Origin: Lachnospiraceae bacterium
GTDB taxonomy: Bacteria > Bacillota > Clostridia > Lachnospirales > Lachnospiraceae
Assembly: GCA_900768755.1 (NCBI GenBank)
Contig: CAAGDV010000016.1
Location: 1-37,118, forward strand
Length of the DNA: 37,118 nt
Direction: 5' to 3'
Shown: positions 14,962 to 23,350 of the stretch, piece by piece
Layout: each line of letters opens with the position of its first letter
Numbering within the stretch: position 1 is the stretch's first letter
Position numbers and translations under genes: made by a program
Notes under the pieces: model-generated
What the model saw: the letters and a program-made list of their open reading frames with translations, nothing else
Told to the model about the DNA's origin: nothing
The model's database searches: none

Positions 14962-15810
14962 TTAGTCTATAATCTGTTTTATAAATACCTTTAAATCCTG
15001 CGCAAGGTCAATCTCTTCCTGCCTGCCGTTGCGCATTACCCCTATGACCGGTCGGTCTCTGTATCCGCGGGTCTGCCTGATAATCACGCCCTTCTCGCCT
15101 TCGCTGGTAAGTATTTTGACCCCTGTGGGGTAATGCAGAATGTTCTTGACAACTTTGACCATAAGGTCGTAGTCAAAAAGAAATGTCTCCGCAGTTTCAA
15201 AAAACTCTATTGCCTCATTATTTTTGCGTTTCTTATGGCCAAGCCCAAATACCAGCTCCGTATAGTGGTCACATAACGTAATCAAGCTCACTTCTTGTGG
15301 GATGCCGTCACCCGATTTGTGAAAAGGATATCCGCTGCCATCTTTTTTCTCGTGGTGGGAGAGAACTATCATTTTTGCGCCATCCGTCATCCACTTTCTT
15401 GCCTGCAGCTTCTCATATCCGATAATAACATGCCGTCTGTAATTCAGCTTGTCTATCGCCGGTACAGTGCTCATCTCGTCATCCCAATAATTAACGGTCA
15501 CCTCTGTCAGCCCGTAATCATGAAAAACTCCGCCGATAACAATGTCCCACTTCTTTGTGTCATCCATCCCGAATTTATTTGCCAGTGTAAGCGCCAGTGC
15601 CATAACACTGTTGCAATGTCTGAGCACGAGCGGATTCTTCTGTTCAAATACATGAAGTTCTTCCACTAATTCTGCATTCGAATAGACTTGGGTTATCATC
15701 TCTTTACCGGATTCGTACAGTTCTTTCTCCTCATCCTCCGACTTTGTAACGACCACATTCTCAACTATATATTTTAATGCGCGTAAGCTTTTCTCAAGCA
15801 TTTCTTCCAT
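14962..15810 (-). CDS. HD domain protein with a variant HD-GYP motif
   Basis: 282 residues, soluble, no signal peptide. HD-type metal ligands are H65, H97-D98 in VFHDYGL, H152-H153 in SHHEKKDGSGYP and D181. The GYP signature is present (160-162), but the lysine usual in HD-[IL]-G-K is Leu here. The C-terminal piece YPTGVKILTSEGEKG and the segments after it are the tail commonly seen in Firmicute HD-GYP proteins. Likely a metal-dependent phosphohydrolase of a cyclic dinucleotide; the altered motif makes the activity uncertain. It lies between DUF4446 and serS in a tight minus-strand operon with parAB, with GGGGTG before the ATG. Confidence 0.75.
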   Translation of the reverse strand: MEEMLEKSLRALKYIVENVVVTKSEDEEKELYESGKEMITQVYSNAELVEELHVFEQKNPLVLRHCNSVMALALTLANKFGMDDTKKWDIVIGGVFHDYGLTEVTVNYWDDEMSTVPAIDKLNYRRHVIIGYEKLQARKWMTDGAKMIVLSHHEKKDGSGYPFHKSGDGIPQEVSLITLCDHYTELVFGLGHKKRKNNEAIEFFETAETFLFDYDLMVKVVKNILHYPTGVKILTSEGEKGVIIRQTRGYRDRPVIGVMRNGRQEEIDLAQDLKVFIKQIID

Positions 15811-15829
15811 GCCATCACCCCGTTAAAAC

Positions 15830-16339
15830 CTATTTATCAATGTCAGTCCCCATTGCCTTATTAAGTGCCTTCTGTTCTTCAGCTCCAAGGGTTATGTATG
15901 ACTCACCCTTGATTATCTCTTTGACATATGTGTAGCAGCCCTCACGACTGTGCATAGCATTGATAACATATCCATTGTTTGACTTGTCAAGCATTGCAAG
16001 TGCAAAACTTAGTTTGCCGCCCATCTCATTGAATGCATCATATTTTACGATTCCAACCTTCTCATATGCGGTGAGCAGTTCCTCATTAATCGCATTAATC
16101 TGTCCGGTATGTGCAGCGCTGGTTTTCTTTAAACTGTCAATCTCATTAAAGCGTGTTGTAATAATATCTTCCAGAGACTCCGCATTTTTGCCTTTCGTCA
16201 AATCGTCAATTCTTCGGCTCATCCCGGTAATCTTTCTGATGCATATAATTGTGACTATCAGCAGTGCTATTACAAGAACCGCAAGTCCGATGATAACAAA
16301 AAGAGTCTCTACTTCAAAAATACCAAAAAAATCAAGCAT
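15830..16339 (-). CDS. DUF4446 family membrane-anchored protein
   Basis: 169 residues from the ATG at 16339. An ATG at 16354 overlaps the parB stop, but GGAGG lies 5 bases before 16339 and inside the longer version, so the short start is preferred. There is one N-terminal transmembrane helix (about 10-33), a coiled-coil stretch, then the family's conserved end: VGIVKYDAFNEMGGKLSFAL, then LDKSNNGYVINAMHSREGCY. DUF4446 genes are repeatedly found next to parB in Clostridia; the function is unknown. The location suggests a link between chromosome segregation and the membrane, which is inference only. Confidence 0.85.
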   Translation of the reverse strand: MLDFFGIFEVETLFVIIGLAVLVIALLIVTIICIRKITGMSRRIDDLTKGKNAESLEDIITTRFNEIDSLKKTSAAHTGQINAINEELLTAYEKVGIVKYDAFNEMGGKLSFALAMLDKSNNGYVINAMHSREGCYTYVKEIIKGESYITLGAEEQKALNKAMGTDIDK

Positions 16340-16350
16340 ACTATCCTCCG

Positions 16351-17244
16351 TCATCTGTTAAGCATTTCAACTATTCTTTCAAAATCATCCTTGCTGTAAT
16401 ATTCAATTTCAATTTTACCCTTGTTGTTATTCTTATTATGTATAACAACCTTAGTCCCGATACTTGATTTCAGTCGATTTTCTATGTCTCTGTAGACAAA
16501 ATCATTTTCAGGAAGCTTCTTATCCTTCGGCTTCTGCGGTTTACCAATTTCCTTAACCAGTCTCTCGGTCTCACGCACGCTCATCTTCTCGTCAAAAACT
16601 TTGAGCGCAAGCGTATACTGCTTCTCGTTGTCGCTTACCGAAAGAAGTGCTCTTGCGTGTCCGCTTGTAATCATCTCGTCAATAAGCATTTTCTGAACGC
16701 GCTCATCAAGTTTGAGAAGCCGCATTGCGTTGCTTATTGTCTCACGGCTCTTTGAAACCTTTGCAGCGACCTCATCCTGAATCATATTGTATTCCTTGAT
16801 AAGATTCTGATATGCCCGCGCTTCCTCGATTGGATTAAGATCCTCTCTCTGAATATTTTCAATAAGAGCAACCTCCATCATCTCCTGGTCGGAAAAATCC
16901 TTGATTACGACCGGAACTTCCTTAAGACCTGCCATTTTCGATGCGCGCCATCTTCTTTCTCCGGCAACAATTTCGTAATAGTCATCCTTCTTTTTTACGA
17001 TAATAGGTTGAATTACGCCGTATTGCTTAATTGATTCTGAAAGGTCAATAAGTGCATCTTCGTTAAATTCTTTTCTTGGCTGGCTTCTGTTTGGCTCGAT
17101 TTTATTAATTTTGAGCATCGTCTCGGCCGGTTCTTTTACTACCTTCTCAACGATTTTTTCCACAACCTTTGTCTTCTGTACAGGAGCATCACCTTCCGGA
17201 ATAAGATTGCTCAAACCTTTTCCAAGTCCTTTTTTTACTGCCAT
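16351..17244 (-). CDS. parB: Chromosome partition protein ParB (Spo0J-type CTPase)
   Basis: 297 residues. It starts MAVKKGLGKGL and carries the ParB N-terminal nucleotide-binding domain with box GERRWRASKMAGLKEVPVV and ENIQREDLNPIEEA. A helix-turn-helix (VAAKVSKSRETISNAMRLLKL) binds parS, and a C-terminal dimerisation region follows. It loads at the parS sites 0.8-1.9 kb away and slides as a CTP-dependent clamp to organise the origin region. The ATG overlaps the end of parA by 10 bases, indicating translational coupling. No separate noc gene is visible. Confidence 0.96.
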   Translation of the reverse strand: MAVKKGLGKGLSNLIPEGDAPVQKTKVVEKIVEKVVKEPAETMLKINKIEPNRSQPRKEFNEDALIDLSESIKQYGVIQPIIVKKKDDYYEIVAGERRWRASKMAGLKEVPVVIKDFSDQEMMEVALIENIQREDLNPIEEARAYQNLIKEYNMIQDEVAAKVSKSRETISNAMRLLKLDERVQKMLIDEMITSGHARALLSVSDNEKQYTLALKVFDEKMSVRETERLVKEIGKPQKPKDKKLPENDFVYRDIENRLKSSIGTKVVIHNKNNNKGKIEIEYYSKDDFERIVEMLNR

Positions 17245-18011
17245 TCGTCTTCACCTCTATGCATTACTTCCTCAGCTAAAAGCCTGTAACTCTCTGCTCC
17301 GGCTGACTTTGAATCATATAAATTAATTGGCAAGCCGTGGCTTGGAGCCTCGGCAAGTCTGACATTTCTGGGAATAATTGTTTTGTAAACCGTCTGTTTC
17401 AGATTGGCTTTAACATTCTCGACAACCTGGAGTGACAGATTGGTTCTCGCATCATACATTGTAAACACCACACCCTCAATCTCCAGATTGGGATTGAGTC
17501 GTTGCTGCACAAGACTTATTGTGTGCATCAGCTGCGATAATCCCTCAAGCGCATAGAATTCACACTGTATCGGGACAAGCACCGTATCAGCAGTCGTCAT
17601 AGCATTGACTGTCAGCATCGTAAGAGACGGCGGACAGTCAATTATAACAAAATCATATTGCTCTTTTACTTCAGCAATCTTGTCGCGTAGAATATACTCG
17701 CGATTGTCAATTCCTATAAGGTCGATCTCTGCTCCTGCGAGATTGACGTTGGATGGAATAATGTCAAGATTATCGACTGCATCTCTAATCATGCACTCTT
17801 CTAATGTTGTCTCACCGAGGATTAATTCATAGACAGTGTTCTCAATATTTTCTTTTTCTATTCCGAATCCACTTGTTGTATTTCCCTGTGGATCAATGTC
17901 AATAACCAGAACTTTCTGCCCTGCTTCTGCAAGACACGCTGACAGATTGATTGTCGTCGTTGTTTTACCGACTCCGCCCTTCTGGTTGGCTATTGCAATA
18001 ATTCTGCCCAT
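17235..18011 (-). CDS. parA: Chromosome partition ATPase ParA (Soj)
   Basis: 258 residues from the ATG at 18011: GGAGG lies 5 bases upstream, whereas the ATG at 18029 has none. It shows the deviant Walker A KGGVGKTTTT with the signature Lys, Walker A' DIDPQGNTTSGFG and Walker B VIIDCPPSL. ParA dimerises on ATP, binds DNA non-specifically and is stimulated by ParB. A TATAAT (minus strand, 18049-18044) stands upstream with a poor -35. It is the first gene of parA-parB-DUF4446-HD-serS, divided from the next gene upstream by the parS-bearing spacer. Confidence 0.96.
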   Translation of the reverse strand: MGRIIAIANQKGGVGKTTTTINLSACLAEAGQKVLVIDIDPQGNTTSGFGIEKENIENTVYELILGETTLEECMIRDAVDNLDIIPSNVNLAGAEIDLIGIDNREYILRDKIAEVKEQYDFVIIDCPPSLTMLTVNAMTTADTVLVPIQCEFYALEGLSQLMHTISLVQQRLNPNLEIEGVVFTMYDARTNLSLQVVENVKANLKQTVYKTIIPRNVRLAEAPSHGLPINLYDSKSAGAESYRLLAEEVMHRGEDEWQ

Positions 18012-18082
18012 CTCTTCCTCCGTATTCATACAATTATGAATTGATTATATCACTTTCTTTTCTATAAATCTATATTTTTTTG

Positions 18083-18098
18083 TGTTTCACGTGGAACA
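18083..18098. promoter_or_regulatory. parS site 1
   Basis: TGTTTCACGTGGAACA differs by one base from the canonical palindrome TGTTTCACGTGAAACA. It lies in the parA upstream spacer. Confidence 0.92.
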
Positions 18099-18131
18099 AT
18101 TTGAAGTTTATATGGTGCAATTTTGAAAAAG

Positions 18132-18147
18132 TGTTTCACGTGGAACA
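18132..18147. promoter_or_regulatory. parS site 2
   Basis: TGTTTCACGTGGAACA, identical to site 1, 49 bases centre to centre. Confidence 0.92.
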
Positions 18148-18196
18148 TCTGTGTTCACAAGACTATAGAAATTTTCAAATTCAAAAAATATAAAGG

Positions 18197-18212
18197 TGTT
18201 TCACGTGAAACA
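18197..18212. promoter_or_regulatory. parS site 3
   Basis: A perfect TGTTTCACGTGAAACA flanked by GG and CC, which extends the palindrome to 20 bases, 65 bases from site 2. It ends 10 bases before the stop codon of the coiled-coil gene. Confidence 0.95.
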
Positions 18213-18222
18213 CCTTGGCCAA

Positions 18223-18675
18223 TTATTGTTTTAATTGTTCAAGAGCAAGTTTTAATTGTCGCACTGCTCTTTCTTTATCCACATCAAGAACCTTAAGTGC
18301 AAGTTGGACCTTAATTGTAATCGACTTCAAATCTTTCTGCTTAATTGCAGAAGATTTGTACGTCTCTATCAACTCACATACTTCCTGCAACCCGGCATTA
18401 CAATCATCCAACTCCTGTTGCGCATGAGTTCTTCTATTTTCATACGAAGCTACCATCTCTTTCAACGCGGCAATTTCATTATTTTCTTCTTCATTGGCCA
18501 TCTGGCTCGAAGAAAAAATACTATAGGACTTGTCAATTCCTTCTTCAATATCAGTAATTGATTTTAACGTCTCTGCTATCTGCGCATCCAGTCTCTCGAT
18601 TTCCTGTGTAAGAAACTGCACTCTGCTTTTATGTTCATTCTCTGTTTTCAAAAAGTAATCTAAAATAGCGTCCAT
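18223..18675 (-). CDS. Small coiled-coil protein of unknown function next to parS
   Basis: 150 residues, no signal peptide, no transmembrane helix. Nearly the whole length is charged heptad-like helix (HKSRVQFLTQEIERLDAQIAE near the N terminus, RAVRQLKLALEQLKQ at the end), broken by an Asn/Glu-rich stretch near residue 60. I do not recognise a family. It lies 10 bases downstream of the rsmG stop and ends at the parS cluster, so it belongs to the rsmG transcript. The ribosome binding site is weak (GGTG). Position suggests, but does not show, a role near the origin. Confidence 0.7.
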   Translation of the reverse strand: MDAILDYFLKTENEHKSRVQFLTQEIERLDAQIAETLKSITDIEEGIDKSYSIFSSSQMANEEENNEIAALKEMVASYENRRTHAQQELDDCNAGLQEVCELIETYKSSAIKQKDLKSITIKVQLALKVLDVDKERAVRQLKLALEQLKQ

Positions 18676-18685
18676 ATTTTCACCG

Positions 18686-19393
18686 TCACTTTATAGGATT
18701 TTTGGAAGGGGTTCCCGCTTTTCGTGGATAATTCCGGTTAAGCTTGCCGTTCTTTTTGATAACTACAAACACGCGGCTGTAATCGGTATCGGGAAGAATC
18801 AGTGTCGCCACATCATTCAGTGAAGAAGCAAAAGTCTCTATCGCTTTCTGCGCTTCAATTATCTCGTCATCACAGCCGCCCGCTTTATATGACACAAAGT
18901 CACCGCCAACCTTCACAAACGGAAGGCAGTATTCGGAAAGCACCGAGAGGTTGGCAACCGCCCGCGATACGCATAAATCAAACTGCTCACGGTATTTTGC
19001 ATCATGTCCGATATCCTCGGCACGACCGTGCACGGTTACTATATCCTTAAGTTCAAGTGTTTCAATCACTTCATTGAGAAACGCAAGACGCTTGTTGAGG
19101 GAGTCCAGAAGGACCATCCTGATATCGGGAAAAATAATCTTCAAGACAATTCCCGGAAACCCGGCTCCTGTTCCGACATCAATCATGGATTTTACTTTGC
19201 CCATATCATACTTAATCGCAAGTGCCGCACTGTCAGCAAAATGTTTTATTACAACTTCATCATACTCTGTAATCGCAGTGAGATTCATCACTTTGTTTTT
19301 CTCAACAAGCATATCGAAAAAAGTGTTAAGTTGCTCAATCTGTCTATCACTCAGTTCAATATTGAGTTTGTCAAAATATTCTTTCAAATCCAT
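18686..19393 (-). CDS. rsmG: 16S rRNA (guanine527-N7)-methyltransferase RsmG (GidB)
   Basis: 235 residues from the ATG at 19393 (MDLKEYFDKLN); a TTG at 19417 in frame has no Shine-Dalgarno. The SAM-binding motif DVGTGAGFPGIVL is present, followed by LLDSLNKRLAFLNEV and SRAVANLSVLSEY, all typical of RsmG. It methylates G527 of 16S rRNA in the 530 loop; loss in other bacteria gives low-level streptomycin resistance. One base separates its ATG from the mnmG stop, and AGGGG lies inside the mnmG end. Confidence 0.96.
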   Translation of the reverse strand: MDLKEYFDKLNIELSDRQIEQLNTFFDMLVEKNKVMNLTAITEYDEVVIKHFADSAALAIKYDMGKVKSMIDVGTGAGFPGIVLKIIFPDIRMVLLDSLNKRLAFLNEVIETLELKDIVTVHGRAEDIGHDAKYREQFDLCVSRAVANLSVLSEYCLPFVKVGGDFVSYKAGGCDDEIIEAQKAIETFASSLNDVATLILPDTDYSRVFVVIKKNGKLNRNYPRKAGTPSKNPIK

Positions 19394-19394
19394 A

Positions 19395-21272
19395 CTATTT
19401 TCTGCCCCTTTGCTCAAGATATACCAAAAGGACTGTTATGTCCGCGGGCGATACTCCTGATATTCTCATGGCCTGTCCCACCGAATGCGGAGAATATTTT
19501 GCAAGTTTCTGCTGTGCTTCTTTTCTTAAACCGCTTATCTCTTCGTAGTTCAGATTCTCCGGAAGCAGTTTCTTCTCCATTTTTTTGAACTGTTCAACCT
19601 GGCGAAGCTCTCTTTCAATATATCCGGCATATTTTATATTAATCTCAACCTGTTCAATAACATCTTCAGAAAGTTCGGGTCTGTCAACATCAAACTGCGA
19701 TATAAGTTCATAATTAAGTTCAGGTCTTTTCAACAATTCTGCGAGACTTATTCCGTTATTCAACTGTGCACTGTTTAACTGTTTAAGTGTGTTATTCACG
19801 TGTTCCGTTCCACCAATTGTCACATGCTTCAGGCGTTCAATCTCTTCCTCAACCTGATGTTTCTTCGTAAGCATTGCCTCATATCGCTCGCGGCTGAGCA
19901 GACCTATCCTGTACCCGTACTCTGAAAGTCGCAGGTCCGCATTGTCCTGTCTGAGAAGAAGTCTGTACTCCGCACGGCTGGTCATCATCCTGTACGGTTC
20001 ATGATTCTCTTTTGTGACAAGGTCATCGATAAGTACTCCGATATACGCCTCAGAGCGGTCCAGAATAAGTGGTTCTTTGCCAAGGACTTTCATTGCGGCG
20101 TTAATTCCGGCGATAAGGCCCTGCGCTGCCGCCTCTTCATAACCTGAGCTGCCGTTAAGCTGTCCGCCCGAAAAAAGTCCCGAGATTTTTTTGAACTCAA
20201 GCGAAGATTTGAGCTGAATCGGATTGAGGCAGTCATACTCAATGGCGTATGCGTTACGGACAATTCTGGCATTTTCAAGTCCGGGAACCGTGCGGTACAT
20301 GGCGTACTGTACATCCTCCGGCAGGGAGCTTGACATTCCTCCAAGGTACCATTCGTGCGTATAGTTGCCTTCAGGTTCAATAAATACCTGGTGCCTGTCT
20401 TTGTCGGCAAAGCGCATAACTTTGTCTTCAATGGACGGGCAGTATCTTGGACCCGTTCCGTGAATTACACCAGAATACAGGGGTGAGCGGTCTATATTAT
20501 CACGGATTATGCGGTGTGTCTCTTCGTTGGTATATGTAAGCCAGCAGGAAACCTGTTCCTTCTGGATTGCTTCTCTGTCCGTGCCAAAAGAAAACGGCAC
20601 AATCGGGGTATCTCCGACCTGTTCTTCCATTTTGGAGAAATCAATCGAACGCCCGTCTACTCTTGCCGGCGTTCCCGTTTTGAACCGGACAAGCTCTATT
20701 CCGAGACTTCTTAAGGAATCCGACAGGTGGTTAGCCGCCAAAAGACCGTTCGGACCTGTATTGTAACTGACATCGCCGTATATGCAGCGCGCCTTAAGAT
20801 ATGTTCCCGTGCACAGAACGACTGCCTTAGTGTGGTATTCTGCACCGGAAAAAGTCTTAACTCCCTTAACGACTCCATCCGAAGCAATAATCTCAGACAC
20901 CTCAGCCTGACGAATTGTAAGGTTGTCTGTATTTTCAAGCACCTTGCGCATGCTTTTTGTGTACTCCTGTTTGTCTGCCTGTGCACGAAGCGAATGAACT
21001 GCAGGACCTTTTGACTTGTTAAGCATCTTCGACTGGATAAATGTTTTGTCAATATTGACGCCCATCTCTCCGCCCAGCGCATCAATCTCGCGGACCAGGT
21101 GCCCTTTAGAGGTTCCTCCTATATTGGGATTGCAGGGCATGAGCGCAATGCTTTCGACGCTGACCGTAAACATAATTGTGTTAAGGCCCAATCGTGCGCA
21201 CGCCAACGCTGCCTCACATCCTGCATGACCAGCGCCTACAATTGCAACATCATAATTCTCAACAACATTCAT
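19395..21272 (-). CDS. mnmG: tRNA uridine-5-carboxymethylaminomethyl modification enzyme MnmG (GidA)
   Basis: 625 residues from the ATG at 21272; the in-frame TTG at 21284 contains the GGAGG itself, so the ATG is preferred. The FAD dinucleotide fold VAIVGAGHAGCEAA opens the protein. Conserved blocks MPCNPNIGGTSKGHLVREIDALGG, TGTYLKARCIYGD and the YCPSIEDK segment are all present. With MnmE it installs the cmnm5 group on wobble U34 of several tRNAs. It lies 12 bases after mnmE, in the conserved mnmE-mnmG-rsmG order. Confidence 0.97.
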   Translation of the reverse strand: MNVVENYDVAIVGAGHAGCEAALACARLGLNTIMFTVSVESIALMPCNPNIGGTSKGHLVREIDALGGEMGVNIDKTFIQSKMLNKSKGPAVHSLRAQADKQEYTKSMRKVLENTDNLTIRQAEVSEIIASDGVVKGVKTFSGAEYHTKAVVLCTGTYLKARCIYGDVSYNTGPNGLLAANHLSDSLRSLGIELVRFKTGTPARVDGRSIDFSKMEEQVGDTPIVPFSFGTDREAIQKEQVSCWLTYTNEETHRIIRDNIDRSPLYSGVIHGTGPRYCPSIEDKVMRFADKDRHQVFIEPEGNYTHEWYLGGMSSSLPEDVQYAMYRTVPGLENARIVRNAYAIEYDCLNPIQLKSSLEFKKISGLFSGGQLNGSSGYEEAAAQGLIAGINAAMKVLGKEPLILDRSEAYIGVLIDDLVTKENHEPYRMMTSRAEYRLLLRQDNADLRLSEYGYRIGLLSRERYEAMLTKKHQVEEEIERLKHVTIGGTEHVNNTLKQLNSAQLNNGISLAELLKRPELNYELISQFDVDRPELSEDVIEQVEINIKYAGYIERELRQVEQFKKMEKKLLPENLNYEEISGLRKEAQQKLAKYSPHSVGQAMRISGVSPADITVLLVYLEQRGRK

Positions 21273-21284
21273 ACCTGCCTCCAA

Positions 21285-22658
21285 CTATTTGCCCATACAG
21301 AATTTTGAAAAAATCTCGTTAACGAGGTCATCATTAACTGATTCTCCGATTATTTTGCCAAGCTCAGTATATGCATTCATAATATCAATGGCATATAAAT
21401 CCTCTGAAATGCCAAGCCTGAGTCCTTCCATAACAAGTCTTAAGCTCTCCGCCGCATTTAATAAAGCCTCTCTGTTTCTCTCACCGGAAATATATACCTC
21501 ATCATTATACTCTATTTCCCTGTTAATAAAAAGGTCTGCAACGTAATTACTGAATTCCTCAATACCTGAATTTTCTTTTGCGGATACCGTAAAAATTGCA
21601 GCGTCGGTGTATTTTCTGATATCCTCCGGGCCGGTGACACAGTCAAGGTCGGATTTGTTCAAAAGAACGACTGCCTTTTTATCTTTTATCATACTAAATA
21701 TATCATAATCATCTTTGTCAAGTAAAGAAGATGAATCAACAACACACACAACAAGGTCCGCCTCGTCAATGAGGGAAATTGACTTCTTTACTCCGATTTC
21801 CTCAATAAGGTCTTTCGTGTCCCTTATGCCGGCCGTGTCCACCAGATTAAGAGTTATTCCGCAAAGATTAATCTGCTCTTCGATGACATCTCTGGTTGTT
21901 CCCGCGATATCCGTTACAATAGCTCGGTCATATCCGGACAAAAGATTGAGAAGACTTGACTTTCCCACGTTGGGGCGACCGACAATTATCGTTTTGACAC
22001 CCTGTGTTAATAACTTTCCGTTTTCAAGGCTTTTCAACAGGTTATCCACTTCTTTTTGACAGTTATCCACAATTGGTATAAACTTTTCCCCAAAGTTATC
22101 CAAAGAAATATGCTCCGGATCATCCAGTGCAGCCTCAATATAAGCAAGATTATTAAGCAATACCTCGCGAATTTTTTCGATTTTTTCGGAAAGTTTTCCG
22201 GAAAGTCGACGCACGGAATTTCTGAGGGCATACTTGTTTTTGGAATTTATAACATCAATTACAGCCTCGGCCTGGCTTAGGTCAATCCTTCCGTTTAGGA
22301 ATGCCCTCTTGGTAAATTCGCCCGGTTCGGCGCTTCTTGCACCGTTGTCAATCAGTATGGACAGAATTCTCCGCATGACAAAAACACCGCCATGGCAGTT
22401 CACCTCGATAACATCCTCTTTGGTGTAGCTTGCCGGTGCTTTCATAACCATAACAAGAACCTCATCTATAATTTCACCTTCGCTGACGATGTTTCCGTAG
22501 TGGATAGTGTGGCTTTTGGCCTCAGAGATGGATTTTCTGCCCTTTATAGGAACAAATACCTTATCAATAATCTGAATGGCATCAGGACCGCTCATGCGCA
22601 CGATTCCTATACCTGAATTCGACATTCCCGTTGCGATAGCTGCAATTGTTTCTTTCAC
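21285..22658 (-). CDS. mnmE: tRNA modification GTPase MnmE (TrmE)
   Basis: 457 residues from a GTG at 22658 with AAGGAG 8 bases upstream; a longer frame to 22700 is not supported. It has an N-terminal tetrahydrofolate-binding domain, a helical domain and an inserted G domain: G1 GRPNVGKS (227-234), G2 AGTTRD, G3 DTAG, G4 NKSD. It ends with the family's catalytic C-x-G-K (CMGK). It partners MnmG in U34 modification. Three DnaA-box-like sequences fall in its coding region at 22042-22104, at the codons for two VDN and one LDN tripeptides. Confidence 0.97.
   Translation of the reverse strand: MKETIAAIATGMSNSGIGIVRMSGPDAIQIIDKVFVPIKGRKSISEAKSHTIHYGNIVSEGEIIDEVLVMVMKAPASYTKEDVIEVNCHGGVFVMRRILSILIDNGARSAEPGEFTKRAFLNGRIDLSQAEAVIDVINSKNKYALRNSVRRLSGKLSEKIEKIREVLLNNLAYIEAALDDPEHISLDNFGEKFIPIVDNCQKEVDNLLKSLENGKLLTQGVKTIIVGRPNVGKSSLLNLLSGYDRAIVTDIAGTTRDVIEEQINLCGITLNLVDTAGIRDTKDLIEEIGVKKSISLIDEADLVVCVVDSSSLLDKDDYDIFSMIKDKKAVVLLNKSDLDCVTGPEDIRKYTDAAIFTVSAKENSGIEEFSNYVADLFINREIEYNDEVYISGERNREALLNAAESLRLVMEGLRLGISEDLYAIDIMNAYTELGKIIGESVNDDLVNEIFSKFCMGK
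22042..22104 (+). promoter_or_regulatory. Cluster of three DnaA-box-like sequences inside mnmE
   Basis: TTATCCACT (22042-22050), a perfect TTATCCACA (22063-22071) and TTATCCAAA (22096-22104), all in the same orientation, with starts 21 and 33 bases apart, close to two and three helical turns. They coincide with GTG-GAT-AAC or TTG-GAT-AAC codons, so coding constraint may be the explanation. Confidence 0.4.
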
Positions 22659-22681
22659 TCCGAATGCTCCTTTATTAAACA

Positions 22682-22708
22682 AGGGATGTGAATAAATCAC
22701 ATCCCTTT
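22682..22708 (-). terminator. Hairpin between jag and mnmE
   Basis: AAGGGATGTGA (22682-22692) and TCACATCCCTT (22698-22708) form a perfect 11-bp stem with a 5-base loop. On the minus strand it is followed by GTTTAAT, a weak T tract, so it may be a partial terminator or an mRNA-stability stem. Confidence 0.6.
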
Positions 22709-22712
22709 ATAA

Positions 22713-23339
22713 TTATTTTTTCATAAAAACAACTACATGTCTGAAAGGCTCCTCGCCTTCGCTTCTGGTCATAACATACTTATCGTCCTGAAGTGCTGAA
22801 TGGATAATTCTTCTTTCATAAGGATTCATCGGCTCAAGAGATACAGGCTTTCTTGTTCTCTTAACCTTGTATGCTATGTTCTTTGCGAGAGATTCAAGCG
22901 TTGCTTTTCTTCTCTCTCTGTAATTCTCTGTATCAAGCTTTACTCTGTAGAACTTGTCACTGCCCTTGTTGGCAACAAGACTGACAAGGTACTGAAGTGA
23001 ATCGAGTGTCTGTCCTCTTTTTCCAATAAGGACTCCCATATCGTCACCTACGAGGTTAATCTCAATATTCTCTTCTTCTTCGTTAATGTTCATCTCAATT
23101 GTAACCTGAAGGCTCATTGCGCCAAAAACATCATTGAGGAAGTTTTCAATATTATCTTTAAGAGTTGCTTTCTTCCATACGAGAATCTTTGCAGGTTTAG
23201 CGTTGATAAAACCGAGAATTCCCGAAGAACCTTTCTCAACAACCTCATACTCTACCTTATCGCTGGTGGTTTCAAGCTTGACCAAAGCATTGGTGAGTGC
23301 TTCGTCCACGGTCTTGCCCGTAACTTCAATTTTCTCCAT
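22713..23339 (-). CDS. jag: RNA-binding protein Jag/KhpB (SpoIIIJ-associated)
   Basis: 208 residues in three parts: the Jag N-terminal domain (1-55, ending GSSGILGFINAKPAKILVW), a KH domain around 75-140 with loop GVLIGKRGQTLDSLQYLV, and an R3H domain to the end (RRIIHSAL, then the EPFRHVVV segment). KhpB binds RNA, in other Firmicutes often with KhpA, and affects cell elongation and sRNA biology. It follows yidC by 11 bases, the standard arrangement. Confidence 0.96.
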   Translation of the reverse strand: MEKIEVTGKTVDEALTNALVKLETTSDKVEYEVVEKGSSGILGFINAKPAKILVWKKATLKDNIENFLNDVFGAMSLQVTIEMNINEEEENIEINLVGDDMGVLIGKRGQTLDSLQYLVSLVANKGSDKFYRVKLDTENYRERRKATLESLAKNIAYKVKRTRKPVSLEPMNPYERRIIHSALQDDKYVMTRSEGEEPFRHVVVFMKK

Positions 23340-23350
23340 AAGATATACCT

